Below, one piece after another: positions 27,299 to 36,515 of a DNA stretch of 64,000 bases (the first letter of the stretch is position 1; each line of letters opens with the position of its first letter). The position numbers and the translations under genes were made by a program. Source of the stretch: Erwinia rhapontici (lineage in GTDB: Bacteria; Pseudomonadota; Gammaproteobacteria; Enterobacterales; Enterobacteriaceae); the NCBI RefSeq assembly GCF_012271765.1, contig NZ_VRKO01000010.1:1-64000 (forward strand). The letters run 5' to 3'. Under the pieces are notes generated by a model. It did no database searches. It was not told where the DNA came from and saw only the letters and a program-made list of their open reading frames with translations.

Positions 27299-27508
27299 TT
27301 AACGAATATAACCGCGTATCACATCCGCAATGGCTTTATTCGCTTCACGTCCATCGCGGTGTTCCACTTCTTCCGCAATTTTCTCCAGGTACTTATTCAG
27401 CTTGCCGCCGGTCGGGACATTGCCGTAAGCGATGAGCATCTGGACAATATTTCTCAGCGCAAGAACTTCTAAAGAGAGGCGTTCAACAACGGGGTCTTTA
27501 TCTGGCAT
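27299..27508 (-). CDS. small cytoplasmic helical protein (DUF2594-like)
   Basis: A 69-residue helical, charged protein with the pattern LSLEVLALRNIVQMLIAYGN followed by LEKIAEEVEHRD. It resembles the YecF/DUF2594 group in size and helix layout, though I recognise it only loosely. ATG 27508 has GGAG 8 bases upstream. The frame is open to 27538 but without a start signal. Function is unknown. It converges with the chemoreceptor gene. Confidence 0.65.
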   Translation of the reverse strand: MPDKDPVVERLSLEVLALRNIVQMLIAYGNVPTGGKLNKYLEKIAEEVEHRDGREANKAIADVIRGYIR

Positions 27509-27721
27509 AGGATGCTCCGGTACAACGGTCAATAACAATCCTTTTAGGTTACCCGCTATCCGTTCGAATCAATCGGCAGAGTATCGCTGTTTTTCGCACC
27601 GGTTTGTCACGTAAACCCCATTTTTCTCTGTCATTGTAAATGTCGGGACCACGGACCGCTAAAGGTTGAACCTGGCATCTTCAGAGGGCATGATCGCCCC
27701 TCGTTTTATAAAGGAGGCGTT

Positions 27722-28969
27722 ATGCAGCAGTTGGCTACATTTCTGAAGCAATATGGAATAGAACCAGGTCACCCTACCTCGCTGATTGTGATTGTTGGCA
27801 TCATTTTTCTTACCGCATTAATCGTGCATTTTATTCTGCACCGCATTGTCCTGCGGGCATTTGAACGGCGTGCGCAGGGCAGCAACCGCCTGTGGCTGCA
27901 AATCATTACCGGGAACAAACTCTTCCACCGGCTGGCCTTTATGCTTCAGGGGATGATCGTCAATCTCCAGGCCGTTCTGTGGCTGGAAAAGGGCAGCGAT
28001 GCCGCCCTGATCCTGTCCACCTGCGCCCAGCTGTGGGTAATGATCTATGCATTGATGTCATTCTTCTCACTGCTTGACGTGATCGCTGGCCTGTCGCACC
28101 GGTTTGCGTTTGCTGCGCAGTTCCCCCTGAAGGGGATCTTCCAGGGCGTGAAGCTGCTGAGCGCAATCGTGATTGGCATCATGATGATCTCACTGCTGAT
28201 CGGTAAATCCCCTGCGATCCTGATCAGTGGACTGGGCGCAATGGCCGCCGTGCTGATGTTAGTGTTTAAAGATCCGATCTTAGGGCTGGTGGCAGGCATT
28301 CAGCTTTCTGCCAACACCATGCTGAAACTGGGCGACTGGCTGGAGATGACGAAATACGGCGCGGACGGCGCGGTAATCGACATCGGGCTGACCACGGTGA
28401 AAGTGCAGAACTGGGATAACACCATTACCACTATCCCGACCTATGCCCTGGTATCCGATGCCTTTAAAAACTGGAGCGGCATGTCAGCCTCCGGTGGGCG
28501 ACGTATTAAGCGCTGTATCAATATCGATACCACCAGTATCCGTTTCCTCTCTGATGCAGAGCATGAAAAACTGATGCAGGCACGCCTGCTTAAGCCCTAT
28601 ATGGCGGCGCGCCAGGAGGAGATTAACAGCTGGAACGGGCAGGGCGACGTTGCCGCTGCCTCCGTACTGAATCAGCGCGGTATGACCAACGTGGGTACGT
28701 TCCGCGCCTACCTGACTGAGTATCTGCGCCAGCATCCGTCGATTCGTAAAGACATGACGCAGATGGTACGCCAGCTGGCACCGGGCGCCGAGGGTTTACC
28801 CATTGAGATCTATGCGTTTACCAATACCGTTGCCTGGCTGGAGTATGAAAGCATTCAGGCCGATATTTTCGATCATGTCTTTGCGGTAGTGGGCGAGTTC
28901 GGCCTGCGGGTGCATCAGGCACCGACCGGCAGTGATGTGCGGGCGATTGCGGGAGTTGTTTCTTCTTAA
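27722..28969 (+). CDS. ybdG: small-conductance mechanosensitive channel YbdG (MscM type)
   Basis: Inner-membrane MscS-family channel that opens under membrane tension. The length of 415 residues equals E. coli YbdG and the similarity runs through the whole protein. It has five N-terminal membrane segments, then the pore helix and beta domain of MscS type: [20 protein letters not shown] (about 165-184), followed by the vestibule region [24 protein letters not shown]. YbdG has a large C-terminal domain with [24 protein letters not shown]. The Shine-Dalgarno AAGGAGG is strong. In E. coli YbdG contributes a small osmotic-shock conductance. Confidence 0.95.
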   Translation: MQQLATFLKQYGIEPGHPTSLIVIVGIIFLTALIVHFILHRIVLRAFERRAQGSNRLWLQIITGNKLFHRLAFMLQGMIVNLQAVLWLEKGSDAALILSTCAQLWVMIYALMSFFSLLDVIAGLSHRFAFAAQFPLKGIFQGVKLLSAIVIGIMMISLLIGKSPAILISGLGAMAAVLMLVFKDPILGLVAGIQLSANTMLKLGDWLEMTKYGADGAVIDIGLTTVKVQNWDNTITTIPTYALVSDAFKNWSGMSASGGRRIKRCINIDTTSIRFLSDAEHEKLMQARLLKPYMAARQEEINSWNGQGDVAAASVLNQRGMTNVGTFRAYLTEYLRQHPSIRKDMTQMVRQLAPGAEGLPIEIYAFTNTVAWLEYESIQADIFDHVFAVVGEFGLRVHQAPTGSDVRAIAGVVSS

Positions 28970-28986
28970 ATACTGTACTGAATAAG

Positions 28987-29012
28987 AAAGGGGCTAAATA
29001 GTTAGCCCCTTT
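28987..29012 (+). terminator. terminator of ybdG
   Basis: AAAGGGGCTAA and TTAGCCCCTTT pair over 11 bases around ATAG, 18 bases after the stop codon. It is also positioned to end the convergent small membrane-protein gene. Confidence 0.88.
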
Positions 29013-29036
29013 CTGCAACGGATAAATAACGCGGAT

Positions 29037-29264
29037 TCAGAAACTTTTTTTCTTACTGCGTCGCTGCCGCTGAAATAACCCGCCTGCCAGAGCGCCGATC
29101 ACCGTTAAAAGGGAAGCGGTAATCAGAAACAAGCCAACGTTTTGATTCATCTCCTCATCACTGACCACCGGGCCGACGATCAGATCGGATAGTAGTGGGA
29201 ATACAGCAAATGTTACGCCAAATCCCACAATCGTGCCCAAAAGCGAAAACAAAAACAGCCTCAT
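29037..29264 (-). CDS. small two-span membrane protein
   Basis: A 75-residue protein with two membrane segments (about 5-30 and 43-62), a short acidic loop (SDEEMNQ) between, and a basic tail RQRRSKKKSF. I do not recognise the family. A truncated paralogue of its first 17 or so codons, with similar upstream sequence, lies at 36175-36235 in the same orientation. The autotransporter cassette lies between the two copies. Confidence 0.65.
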   Translation of the reverse strand: MRLFLFSLLGTIVGFGVTFAVFPLLSDLIVGPVVSDEEMNQNVGLFLITASLLTVIGALAGGLFQRQRRSKKKSF

Positions 29265-29582
29265 CGCATCTTACCTTAAGTTACAAGAAGCCATGTGTTA
29301 GCACATTTTCGAGTAGCAAAAAGTCCAAAGTGGTTATTTTGGGTGACAGTCATCACACTTAATAATTAAATGTGCATGATGATATAAGCGAATGGATAGC
29401 AATGCTTCCGGACATTGATGGCTGATTTTTTCTTTGTTTTTCCAGATTCTCCCCATGAGTGAACTGTCTACCCTGGTGCCAGAAAAAGCGTAACTAACAG
29501 TGCAATACCCGATTACACCGGGTTGCAGCATGCAGCTGGGTGTGTAACGGGGATATTAATGGATTAATACGAGAAAATGCTG
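29265..29582. other. intergenic, no gene seen
   Basis: AT-rich gap between the small membrane-protein gene and the cassette. The first 80 bases, upstream of the small gene, match the stretch around 36236-36320 (for example GCACATTTTCGAGTAGCAAA against GTACATTTCCGTTTAGCGAA), so they belong to a duplicated segment. No other structure is recognised. Confidence 0.5.
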
Positions 29583-29723
29583 ATGTCTGTTCAAAATGAA
29601 ACTCACTCTGCCCTGAGGATCGTAAGACAAGCACGGAGATGGTGGAGCGAGTTTTGTGTGGAATTTGAAAGGAGTAAATACTATAAGGAGTTATCTGAAA
29701 GTGGGATATTTCCTGGTCGGTAA
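29583..29723 (+). CDS. possible 46-residue small protein
   Basis: An open frame starting MSVQNETHSALRIVRQARRW and ending KELSESGIFPGR. An in-frame ATG 6 bases earlier is also possible. The basic helix and the short ending GIFPGR are reminiscent of DUF1127/YjiS-like proteins, but the match is weak. There is no clear Shine-Dalgarno sequence. It lies 49 bases before the TPR-sulfotransferase start. It could be a short gene or a chance frame. Confidence 0.3.
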   Translation: MSVQNETHSALRIVRQARRWWSEFCVEFERSKYYKELSESGIFPGR

Positions 29724-29772
29724 GTTGCATATGTAGCCAGTGAGATTTTACCTTTTATATCTGGGGAATATT

Positions 29773-31866
29773 TTGAGTCATAGCAATCCTCTTCACCCGC
29801 AGCAGTTGACGGTGTTTCAGGCCCTGGAGCTGGCGAATGCTCACTGGAACGCGGGCCAGGCGGCGCAGGCAGAGCAGCTCTGTTTACGGGTGCTGCAGGT
29901 CGCGCCATTACAGCACGATGCCCTCAATCTTTTGGGGATGATGATGCATGCCTACGGCAAGCCGGATCTGGCTCTCGATTATATCCATAAGGCCAGCCAG
30001 TCACCGGAGGCACCGGCAATCATTCACAGCAACCTGGCCGAGCTTTACCGCCAGAAAGGTTTGCTGCTGGAAGCCGAGCAAGCCGCCCGGCGCGCAACCG
30101 AACAAGAGCCGGAACTTGTCGCAGCTTGGAGTAATCTTGGAATCATTCTGCAGGAGGCCGGAAAATTCAATGCTAGCCTGGAATGCCTGAAATACGTTGC
30201 ATCATTGCAGCCGGATAATGCCGAGGTGTACAACAATCTGGGCAATACTTACAAGCGTCTGGGCGATCTGCCCCGCGCCCACGACAGTTACCAGCGTGCC
30301 CTGACATTGCGCCCCGATTACGCCGAGGTGTACAGCAATCTTGTCTTACTGTTGATTGACCAGGGCCGTATTGATGAGGCTGTGGCCTCTGCCATGCGGG
30401 CGATAGATATCAACCCGCAGCTGGCTGATGCGTACCTAAATCTGGCGGAAATTGCGTTGTCGCGTATGCGCTATGCCGATGCGCTGCGCTGGGTCAACGC
30501 ACTGCTGGCGTTTGCCCCACAACACGCGGGTGCGCTCACTGCACTTGCCCATATCATGAATGCCGATGAGCGTTACGAAGACGCTGTCGCCGCTGCACGT
30601 CACGCCCTGGCCATCGCACCGGATAGTGCCAATACGCATAAGATTTTGGGTAAAGCCTTGCAGGCGCTTGGGCAGTATAAAGAAGCTGAGCAGGCTTATC
30701 ACCAGGCTGCGGCATTACCTGGTACGGTCGCCGAGGAAGCCCTGATTGCGCGTGCTGTGTTACTGATGGAAATCGGTGATAAGGACGCAGCGACGGCGGG
30801 CTTTGAACGCGCATTGGAACGTTTTCCTGATTCGCCGCGGGTTATCGCTGCGCGTTGCGATAACAAATTCTATCGGGCAGGCGACCCCGACGTGGTGGTC
30901 ATGGAAGCCGCGTTAGTACGCGAACCTGCTCCCCCGTTGAATGAAAAAATGATGCTGCATTTTTCGCTGGGCAAAGCTTATCTGGATACCCATGATTCTG
31001 ATCGCGCATTTTTCCATTTAAACCAGGGTAATGCGTTTAAACGGGCCTCTTTTCATTACGATGCCGCACAAACCAGTGCGTGGATGAAAAATATTGCTGC
31101 CGTTTTCACACCAGCTTTGATGGCACAGTTCAGCGGCGCTGGCGCTGCTTCTGACCGACCGGTGTTTGTCATCGGTATGCCGCGCTCAGGCACCACGCTG
31201 ATTGAGCAGATTCTGGCCTCACATCCTGCGGTTTATGGTGCAGGGGAGTTGCGTGCGCTGGATCGGGCAGTGTCACGTGGAGGCCGCTTCCCGGATGATG
31301 TGGCGCACTGGAGCAAGGCCGATTTTGCCCATATTGGTGCGGATTACCTTGAGCAGGTGCGCCATCTGGCGCCGGATGCATTGCGGGTGATCGACAAACT
31401 GCCTGGCAACTTCCTCTATGCCGGATTGATTCCACTGCTGCTGCCCGGCGCGCGCATCATCCATTGCCGCCGCGATCCTGTTGATACTTGCCTGTCCTGT
31501 TACAGCAAGCATTTTTCTGGCGAGCAGCTATTCGCTTACCAGCTGGATGAACTGGGCCAGTTCTACCTGGCGTACCAGACGCTGATGGCACATTTTCGCC
31601 AGATTATGCCCGCAGAATGCTTCATCGAAGTTGATTACGAAGCTGTGGTCGACGACCTCGAAGGCCAGGCGCGGCGCCTGATTGATTTCATCGATCTTCC
31701 CTGGGACGACGCCTGCCTGACCTTCCACGAAACACGTCGCATTGTGCGCACGGCCAGCGTGGCTCAGGTGCGTCAGCCGATCTACACCTCCTCCAAAGGA
31801 CGCTGGCACCGGCACGCGGCGCACCTCGGTCCTTTGCTGTACGCACTGGGTCTGGAGCCGCAATGA
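29773..31866 (+). CDS. TPR-repeat sulfotransferase fusion
   Basis: A 697-residue protein with two parts. The N-terminal half (about 10-380) is a run of tetratricopeptide repeats, for example AWSNLGIILQEAGKFNASLE and VYNNLGNTYKRLGDLPRAHD. The C-terminal half (about 420-690) is a PAPS-dependent sulfotransferase domain: the 5'-phosphosulfate loop VIGMPRSGTTLIEQIL is near residue 463 and the 3'-phosphate site CRRDPVDTCLSCYSKHF near 564. I chose TTG 29773, which follows GGGGA at 6 bases; a GTG at 29740 has no such signal. The last 4 bases overlap the next gene (ATGA). TPR-sulfotransferases act on proteins or glycans; the acceptor is unknown here. Confidence 0.87.
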   Translation: MSHSNPLHPQQLTVFQALELANAHWNAGQAAQAEQLCLRVLQVAPLQHDALNLLGMMMHAYGKPDLALDYIHKASQSPEAPAIIHSNLAELYRQKGLLLEAEQAARRATEQEPELVAAWSNLGIILQEAGKFNASLECLKYVASLQPDNAEVYNNLGNTYKRLGDLPRAHDSYQRALTLRPDYAEVYSNLVLLLIDQGRIDEAVASAMRAIDINPQLADAYLNLAEIALSRMRYADALRWVNALLAFAPQHAGALTALAHIMNADERYEDAVAAARHALAIAPDSANTHKILGKALQALGQYKEAEQAYHQAAALPGTVAEEALIARAVLLMEIGDKDAATAGFERALERFPDSPRVIAARCDNKFYRAGDPDVVVMEAALVREPAPPLNEKMMLHFSLGKAYLDTHDSDRAFFHLNQGNAFKRASFHYDAAQTSAWMKNIAAVFTPALMAQFSGAGAASDRPVFVIGMPRSGTTLIEQILASHPAVYGAGELRALDRAVSRGGRFPDDVAHWSKADFAHIGADYLEQVRHLAPDALRVIDKLPGNFLYAGLIPLLLPGARIIHCRRDPVDTCLSCYSKHFSGEQLFAYQLDELGQFYLAYQTLMAHFRQIMPAECFIEVDYEAVVDDLEGQARRLIDFIDLPWDDACLTFHETRRIVRTASVAQVRQPIYTSSKGRWHRHAAHLGPLLYALGLEPQ

Positions 31867-33053
31867 ACCTCATACCGACAGATGTCCACGCCATTTTCCT
31901 GCAAGTTGACTCACTCCTGAAGGCCGAACGCTGGGCTGAGGCTGACGTGATGCTGTGCCAGGCGCTGGCCTCCGGTACCGGGCCAATTCCCTTGTGGCGG
32001 CAGCTCTATGTGGCGTTTCGCCAGCAAGGGAAGTTTGCCGAGGCGACTCAGGTGCTGGAGATGATCGTGCAGGCAACGCCCGGTGACGTGAGTGTGCGCT
32101 TCGACTTGTCTGAGATGTTGTTATTACAGGGCGAATTCACGCGCGGCTGGCGCGAATATCGCTTCCGTTACCGGCTCGACAACACCCGCATGCTTGAACG
32201 CCACATCGCTAAACCGCGATGGGAAGGGCAGTCTGTGCAGGGGAAAACGCTGCTTATCCACGATGAACAGGGTTATGGCGACACCTTTCAGTTTCTGCGG
32301 CTGGTACAGCAGGCGCAAGAGCGCAGCGGTGCCCATGTTGTGCTGGAGGTGAATCCGGAGGCTTATCACCTGGCGCGTGGCGTCAGCGGATATCACCAAC
32401 TGATGGTGCGCGGGACGCTGCCGCCGCCCTTCGATTTCCACTGTGAACTGATGAGTCTGCCAGCGGCGCTCGGTTTACAGCTGTCGCATCTGCCGGGGAA
32501 AATGCCCTATCTGTTTGCCGATCCTGCCCGGGTAGAAAAATGGCGCGTACGCCTGGCCGACCTGCCACGCCCGTTAGTGGGGTTGGTGTGGGCCGGTCGT
32601 CCCACTCATGCCAACGATAAGCGCCGCTCGCTGACGCTGAGCGAACTGGCACCGCTGGCGCAGGAGGGCATCACCTTCCTGGCATTACAGAAAGGGCCAG
32701 CGGCCGAGCAGGCCGCCACGCCGCCACCAGGTATGTCGCTGCTGTCACTGAGTGATGAGATCCACGATTTCGATGATACTGCGGCCATCCTTTGCGTGAT
32801 CGATACCCTGGTTTCTGTGGACTCCTCGCCGGTTCACCTGGCCGGTGCGCTCGGCCGACCAGCCTGGGTGCTGTTGCCTTTCCAACACGACTGGCGCTGG
32901 TTACAGCAACGTGAGGACTCCCCCTGGTATCCTGGCATGCGGTTGTTCCGCCAACCCGCGTCAGGGCAATGGCATACCGTCCTGCAAAACGTTGCCATTG
33001 CGTTAAAAACATTAAAGGATGTGCCTGAAGCGCACGGTCCTGCACAGCCTTAA
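31863..33053 (+). CDS. TPR-containing glycosyltransferase-like protein (GT9-like fold)
   Basis: A 396-residue protein. The first 100 residues form about two TPR-like repeats. From about 110 onward it follows a GT-B glycosyltransferase-like pattern: WEGQSVQGKTLLIHDEQGYGDTFQFLR, GLVWAGRPTHANDKRRSLTL, and near the end VSVDSSPVHLAGALGRPAWVLLPF with a DWRW...REDSPWYP motif. This family is related in fold to heptosyltransferases and often annotated only as TPR protein. The start overlaps the sulfotransferase stop (ATGA), which suggests translational coupling and joint function. Bacterial autotransporter heptosyltransferases have a similar fold and genomic setting, so the large autotransporter downstream is a candidate acceptor (inference). 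Confidence 0.82.
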   Translation: MNLIPTDVHAIFLQVDSLLKAERWAEADVMLCQALASGTGPIPLWRQLYVAFRQQGKFAEATQVLEMIVQATPGDVSVRFDLSEMLLLQGEFTRGWREYRFRYRLDNTRMLERHIAKPRWEGQSVQGKTLLIHDEQGYGDTFQFLRLVQQAQERSGAHVVLEVNPEAYHLARGVSGYHQLMVRGTLPPPFDFHCELMSLPAALGLQLSHLPGKMPYLFADPARVEKWRVRLADLPRPLVGLVWAGRPTHANDKRRSLTLSELAPLAQEGITFLALQKGPAAEQAATPPPGMSLLSLSDEIHDFDDTAAILCVIDTLVSVDSSPVHLAGALGRPAWVLLPFQHDWRWLQQREDSPWYPGMRLFRQPASGQWHTVLQNVAIALKTLKDVPEAHGPAQP

Positions 33054-33196
33054 TCGCTGTTGCGGAGCAGGTGATACCGGTTGCTAACACCGCACGTCAG
33101 AATTGTACGATTCTAATGCAATAATCACTTGTTACAAATTTGTGGCTAATGATATAAGTTTAATCTTATAAATCATAAAAAATGCAGGGGCGGGGA

Positions 33197-35956
33197 ATGT
33201 TAAAATATAGAATGAGTCCAGTGGCAGAAGCACTCAACAGACGCAAGGTGCTGGGCCTTTCTTTGGGGTCCGCAATGGTGTTGCTGTCGTCAGCACAGGC
33301 CTATGCAGCCTGTTTCCCCGTTAATATCTCGTCGACACTGGTGGGAACGACCGACTGCATCGACTGGTCTGCCGGGGACTTTAACATTGTCAGTGAGAGT
33401 GCACTTATTTCAACGGGTACCCCGCCCCTGGCGGCATCCTCCTCAGCGGGAGTATTAACCAATGACGGATTGCTGAGTGGGACATCCGTCGCCGCCCTGC
33501 AGAACACCAGCAACTCCTTGAGCGTTGTGAATGGCGGCAGGATCATCAGTGACACTTTCGGGATCTTAAATAACGGAACGATCGTATCGCTGGCCAACAA
33601 TGCCGGAGGGACGATTTCCGGCACCACGGCAGGTATTCGGAACAACAGCCTCATTACGTCACTCAGTAATGGCAATATCATCTCGGGTGGCATTGGCATC
33701 CTCAATGCCGGTACGATCGGCACGTTGTCCAATACGGGAAGCCTCACCGGAACGACAGCGGGCATTCAGAGTACGGGTGCGATCACCAGCTTATTCAATA
33801 GCGGCACTATTTCTGCCAATAGTTACGGCGTTCAAGCTGATAACGGCAGCCTCATCACCTCGCTGGAGAATACCAGCACTGGCCTTATTGAAGCAGGGAC
33901 AGGGGTTCTGGCTGGCAACCTTACTCCCTCGGGCGTGATCAATATCAACACGCTAACCAATGCCGGTCGGATTTCAGGGACGACTAACGTGGGTGTTGGC
34001 ACCAGCGCCAACGCCACCATCGGTAGCCTGAATAACAGCGGGACTATCACCGGTGCTCTTGGCGCTGTCGCGAATTCCGGTACTCTCGGTGCGCTGGTGA
34101 ACAGCGGAACCATTGCCAGCAGCAGCGGCTATGCCATTTATAACGCTTCAATTGGTACCCTGGGGCCGATCACCAACAGCGGCCTGGTCTCCGGTTTGAT
34201 CGGTAATTTATCCAGCCGCAGCATGACTATCAACGGTGGCAGCGATACGATCTTCGGTACCCTGACCGGTGCCAGTGGCGGCATCGGCAGTGCCGATATC
34301 GGGACGATCTCAAGTAACGCCGCCAGCCTCTATTTCGCGTCCGGCAATCTGCTGCTCAACGATAAAATCAACGTCGGCAGCAATTACGTGAACAACACGG
34401 GCGCGACGTTGCAGGTCAATAACCTTATCAGCATCACCGGCAATTACACTCAGAGCGCCCTGGCGACATTGCTGGTCGGTGTCAGTGATTCAGCAATAAG
34501 CAGCGGGAATGATACCGATACCGGCTATGGGCGTCTGATTGTCAGTGGTGCCGCAACCATCGAAAGTGGTTCGACTGTTTCACTCAAGGCACTCAATACC
34601 TACAGCTTTGCGGCAGGACAGCGCTACGTGGTGATCACCGCTGCTACCAGTGGCACCGATTACAATGCCGATTCCTTAAATTATTTGGCCTCCGGATACA
34701 GTGGGTTAAACACGGGTGCCGCTGTTGTCAATGGCAACACCAGTAGCCTGGTGGTGACGCTTGGCAATATTATTAATCCGACCAATCCTACTAACCCGAC
34801 CAATCCTACTACCCCTTCCACCAGCTACGCCACGACTGGCAACGCGATCTCATCGTTGAAGGGACTGAAGCAGTACTCCGGCATTGCCCCGGGACTGCTC
34901 GATCTGTATAACGCCTCCCTGGCCATTGACTCTACCCGGGAAGCAAACAAGGTGGGTGAGCAGTTATCACCAGTACAGAACAGCAGCGCCAGCCATGTGG
35001 CCTCAGTTGCAACATTCGACGCAGTCAGCGTGGTCGGTCAGCGAGTTGATGCCGTGCGTCTGGCACAATCGCATGGCATGCGTGGTGTGGCTACCGGTGA
35101 TGATCCTGCTGAGTGGTCTGCATGGGGGCAGGTGTTTGGCGGCCATGCTAATCAGGGGATGGTGGATGCTGTCAGTGGTTATAAAGCGAATTACAGCGGG
35201 CTGGTACTGGGCGGCGATCGGGGCTTGGGAGACGCCTGGCGCGCCGGTGGTGCCCTGACCTACAGTTACACCTCGGTTCATGGCGAAGATAATCTTTCCG
35301 GTAACAAGACGGGCGTTGACTCATATGGCCTGATTGGCTATGCCAGCTATACCGGTGAACCCTGGTTCGTTAACCTTTCGGCCAGTGTAACCCAGCAACG
35401 TTACGACACCACGCGCAATGTGAGTGTGACGGGTTACTCCGATACGGCGCAGGGCAAGTTTGATGGGCAGCAGTACGTCACCAAAGCGGAGTTTGGTTAT
35501 CCGCTGGCCGTGGCGGACGCCACCACTCTGACGCCGCTAGCCAGTCTGAGCTACAGCTATCAGACGCTGGACAGTTATCAAGAAAGCAGCGGTAATGGTT
35601 CAGCCCTGTCAGTAGAAGGCAGCCATAATAACGCGCTGCGTAGCGGACTGGGCGCACGTCTGGATAAATCATTCCAGACAGGCTTTGGCGATGTTGTGCC
35701 TTATGTACAGGCTGTCTGGACCCATCAGTATAATCCTCAGCGCAGTGCCACTACCGCCAGCTATATTGCTGATACAGCAGGTGAAACCAGTTTCACCACC
35801 TTTGGTGCTTCACCCGTTGAAGACACTGCCGATCTGTCTGTTGGTGCTACCGTGGTTAAATCAGACACGCTCAGCCTGACCGCGCGTTATAACGCGCAAC
35901 TCGGTGAGCAGTACAAAGGGCAGACCGTCACTTTGCAGGTACGTCAGCAGTTCTGA
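33197..35956 (+). CDS. type V secreted autotransporter, beta-helix passenger
   Basis: A 919-residue autotransporter. An extended signal peptide (RRKVLGLSLGSAMVLLSSAQ, cut near AYA, residue 38) leads to a passenger of repeated units of about 20 residues. These keep the pattern SL-x-NSGTI-x-G-x3-GI, typical of a right-handed beta-helix and rich in Ser, Thr, Asn and Gly. A linker of NPT repeats follows at about 527-545. The beta-barrel domain occupies about 640-919, begins WSAWGQVFGGHANQG and ends in Phe. ATG 33197 is preceded by AGGGG at 6 bases; an ATG at 33182 is less likely. It probably has its own promoter after glycosyltransferase stop. No protease triad is seen; adhesion is the likely role. 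Confidence 0.92.
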   Translation: MLKYRMSPVAEALNRRKVLGLSLGSAMVLLSSAQAYAACFPVNISSTLVGTTDCIDWSAGDFNIVSESALISTGTPPLAASSSAGVLTNDGLLSGTSVAALQNTSNSLSVVNGGRIISDTFGILNNGTIVSLANNAGGTISGTTAGIRNNSLITSLSNGNIISGGIGILNAGTIGTLSNTGSLTGTTAGIQSTGAITSLFNSGTISANSYGVQADNGSLITSLENTSTGLIEAGTGVLAGNLTPSGVININTLTNAGRISGTTNVGVGTSANATIGSLNNSGTITGALGAVANSGTLGALVNSGTIASSSGYAIYNASIGTLGPITNSGLVSGLIGNLSSRSMTINGGSDTIFGTLTGASGGIGSADIGTISSNAASLYFASGNLLLNDKINVGSNYVNNTGATLQVNNLISITGNYTQSALATLLVGVSDSAISSGNDTDTGYGRLIVSGAATIESGSTVSLKALNTYSFAAGQRYVVITAATSGTDYNADSLNYLASGYSGLNTGAAVVNGNTSSLVVTLGNIINPTNPTNPTNPTTPSTSYATTGNAISSLKGLKQYSGIAPGLLDLYNASLAIDSTREANKVGEQLSPVQNSSASHVASVATFDAVSVVGQRVDAVRLAQSHGMRGVATGDDPAEWSAWGQVFGGHANQGMVDAVSGYKANYSGLVLGGDRGLGDAWRAGGALTYSYTSVHGEDNLSGNKTGVDSYGLIGYASYTGEPWFVNLSASVTQQRYDTTRNVSVTGYSDTAQGKFDGQQYVTKAEFGYPLAVADATTLTPLASLSYSYQTLDSYQESSGNGSALSVEGSHNNALRSGLGARLDKSFQTGFGDVVPYVQAVWTHQYNPQRSATTASYIADTAGETSFTTFGASPVEDTADLSVGATVVKSDTLSLTARYNAQLGEQYKGQTVTLQVRQQF

Positions 35957-35973
35957 TCCGTTCCCGTCACCCG

Positions 35974-36009
35974 AATACCGCTTCTGAGAAAGGCCTCTGA
36001 AGCGGTATT
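35974..36009 (+). terminator. terminator of the autotransporter gene
   Basis: AATACCGCTTC and GAAGCGGTATT pair perfectly around 14 bases, followed by TATCCC, 17 bases after the stop codon. Confidence 0.8.
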
Positions 36010-36174
36010 TATCCCTCGCGCATGTGCCAAAATAATGATTCTTATCGAATGAAGAAAAACAGACATGCCACGACAAGTCCACTGACCCGGGCCTTTCGCA
36101 TGTCGATCTCCTCGGGGCAACGTTATCAGTATGCAGGACGACCTCTAAAAGTGAATAGTGCGTTTTAGCGGGAT

Positions 36175-36235
36175 ACTTACAGCTGCTGCCGGATCCCAAA
36201 ACCGCACCCAAAAGCCAGAACAGAAACCGTTTCAC
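36175..36235 (-). pseudogene. truncated copy of the small membrane-protein gene at 29037
   Basis: From a GTG at 36235 the frame reads KRFLFWLLGAVLGSG, closely matching RLFLFSLLGTIVGFG of the intact gene. Similarity ends after about 17 codons and the frame then continues in unrelated sequence. The 80 bases upstream of the start also match the intact copy. Both copies face left. Confidence 0.72.
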
Positions 36236-36515
36236 CGCACCTTCCAGACCCCTCCTTTAACGTAAAGTCATAAAGCCCATGTAGTAGTACATTTCCGTTT
36301 AGCGAAAAGTCCAATGTTGATGATGGCTTCTTAATGCCTACTTTTGTTTGCCTGTCGACCAGCGACATGAACTGGCTGGTTCATGGTTTTTACGATGCGT
36401 ATAAATAGCCCCGTAAGCCGATGGAGTGAGTTCTTACGCTCTCACAAATGGCTCAATCGACAGGGTGTCATACACAGAGTTATCTCAAAAAAACATCATG
36501 CAAACAGAGGCTTTT
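36236..36515. other. intergenic, mostly duplicated upstream sequence
   Basis: The part up to about 36320 is the diverged duplicate of 29265-29340. The remainder before the pectate lyase gene is AT-rich and shows no gene. A promoter for the lyase is expected here but I cannot assign one with confidence. Confidence 0.5.

Noticed and set aside
36426..36515. N-terminal signal peptide of the pectate lyase from a GTG start at 36426
   Set aside because: The added residues are polar (SSYALTNGSIDRVSYTEL) with no hydrophobic core, and the GTG lacks a ribosome site.
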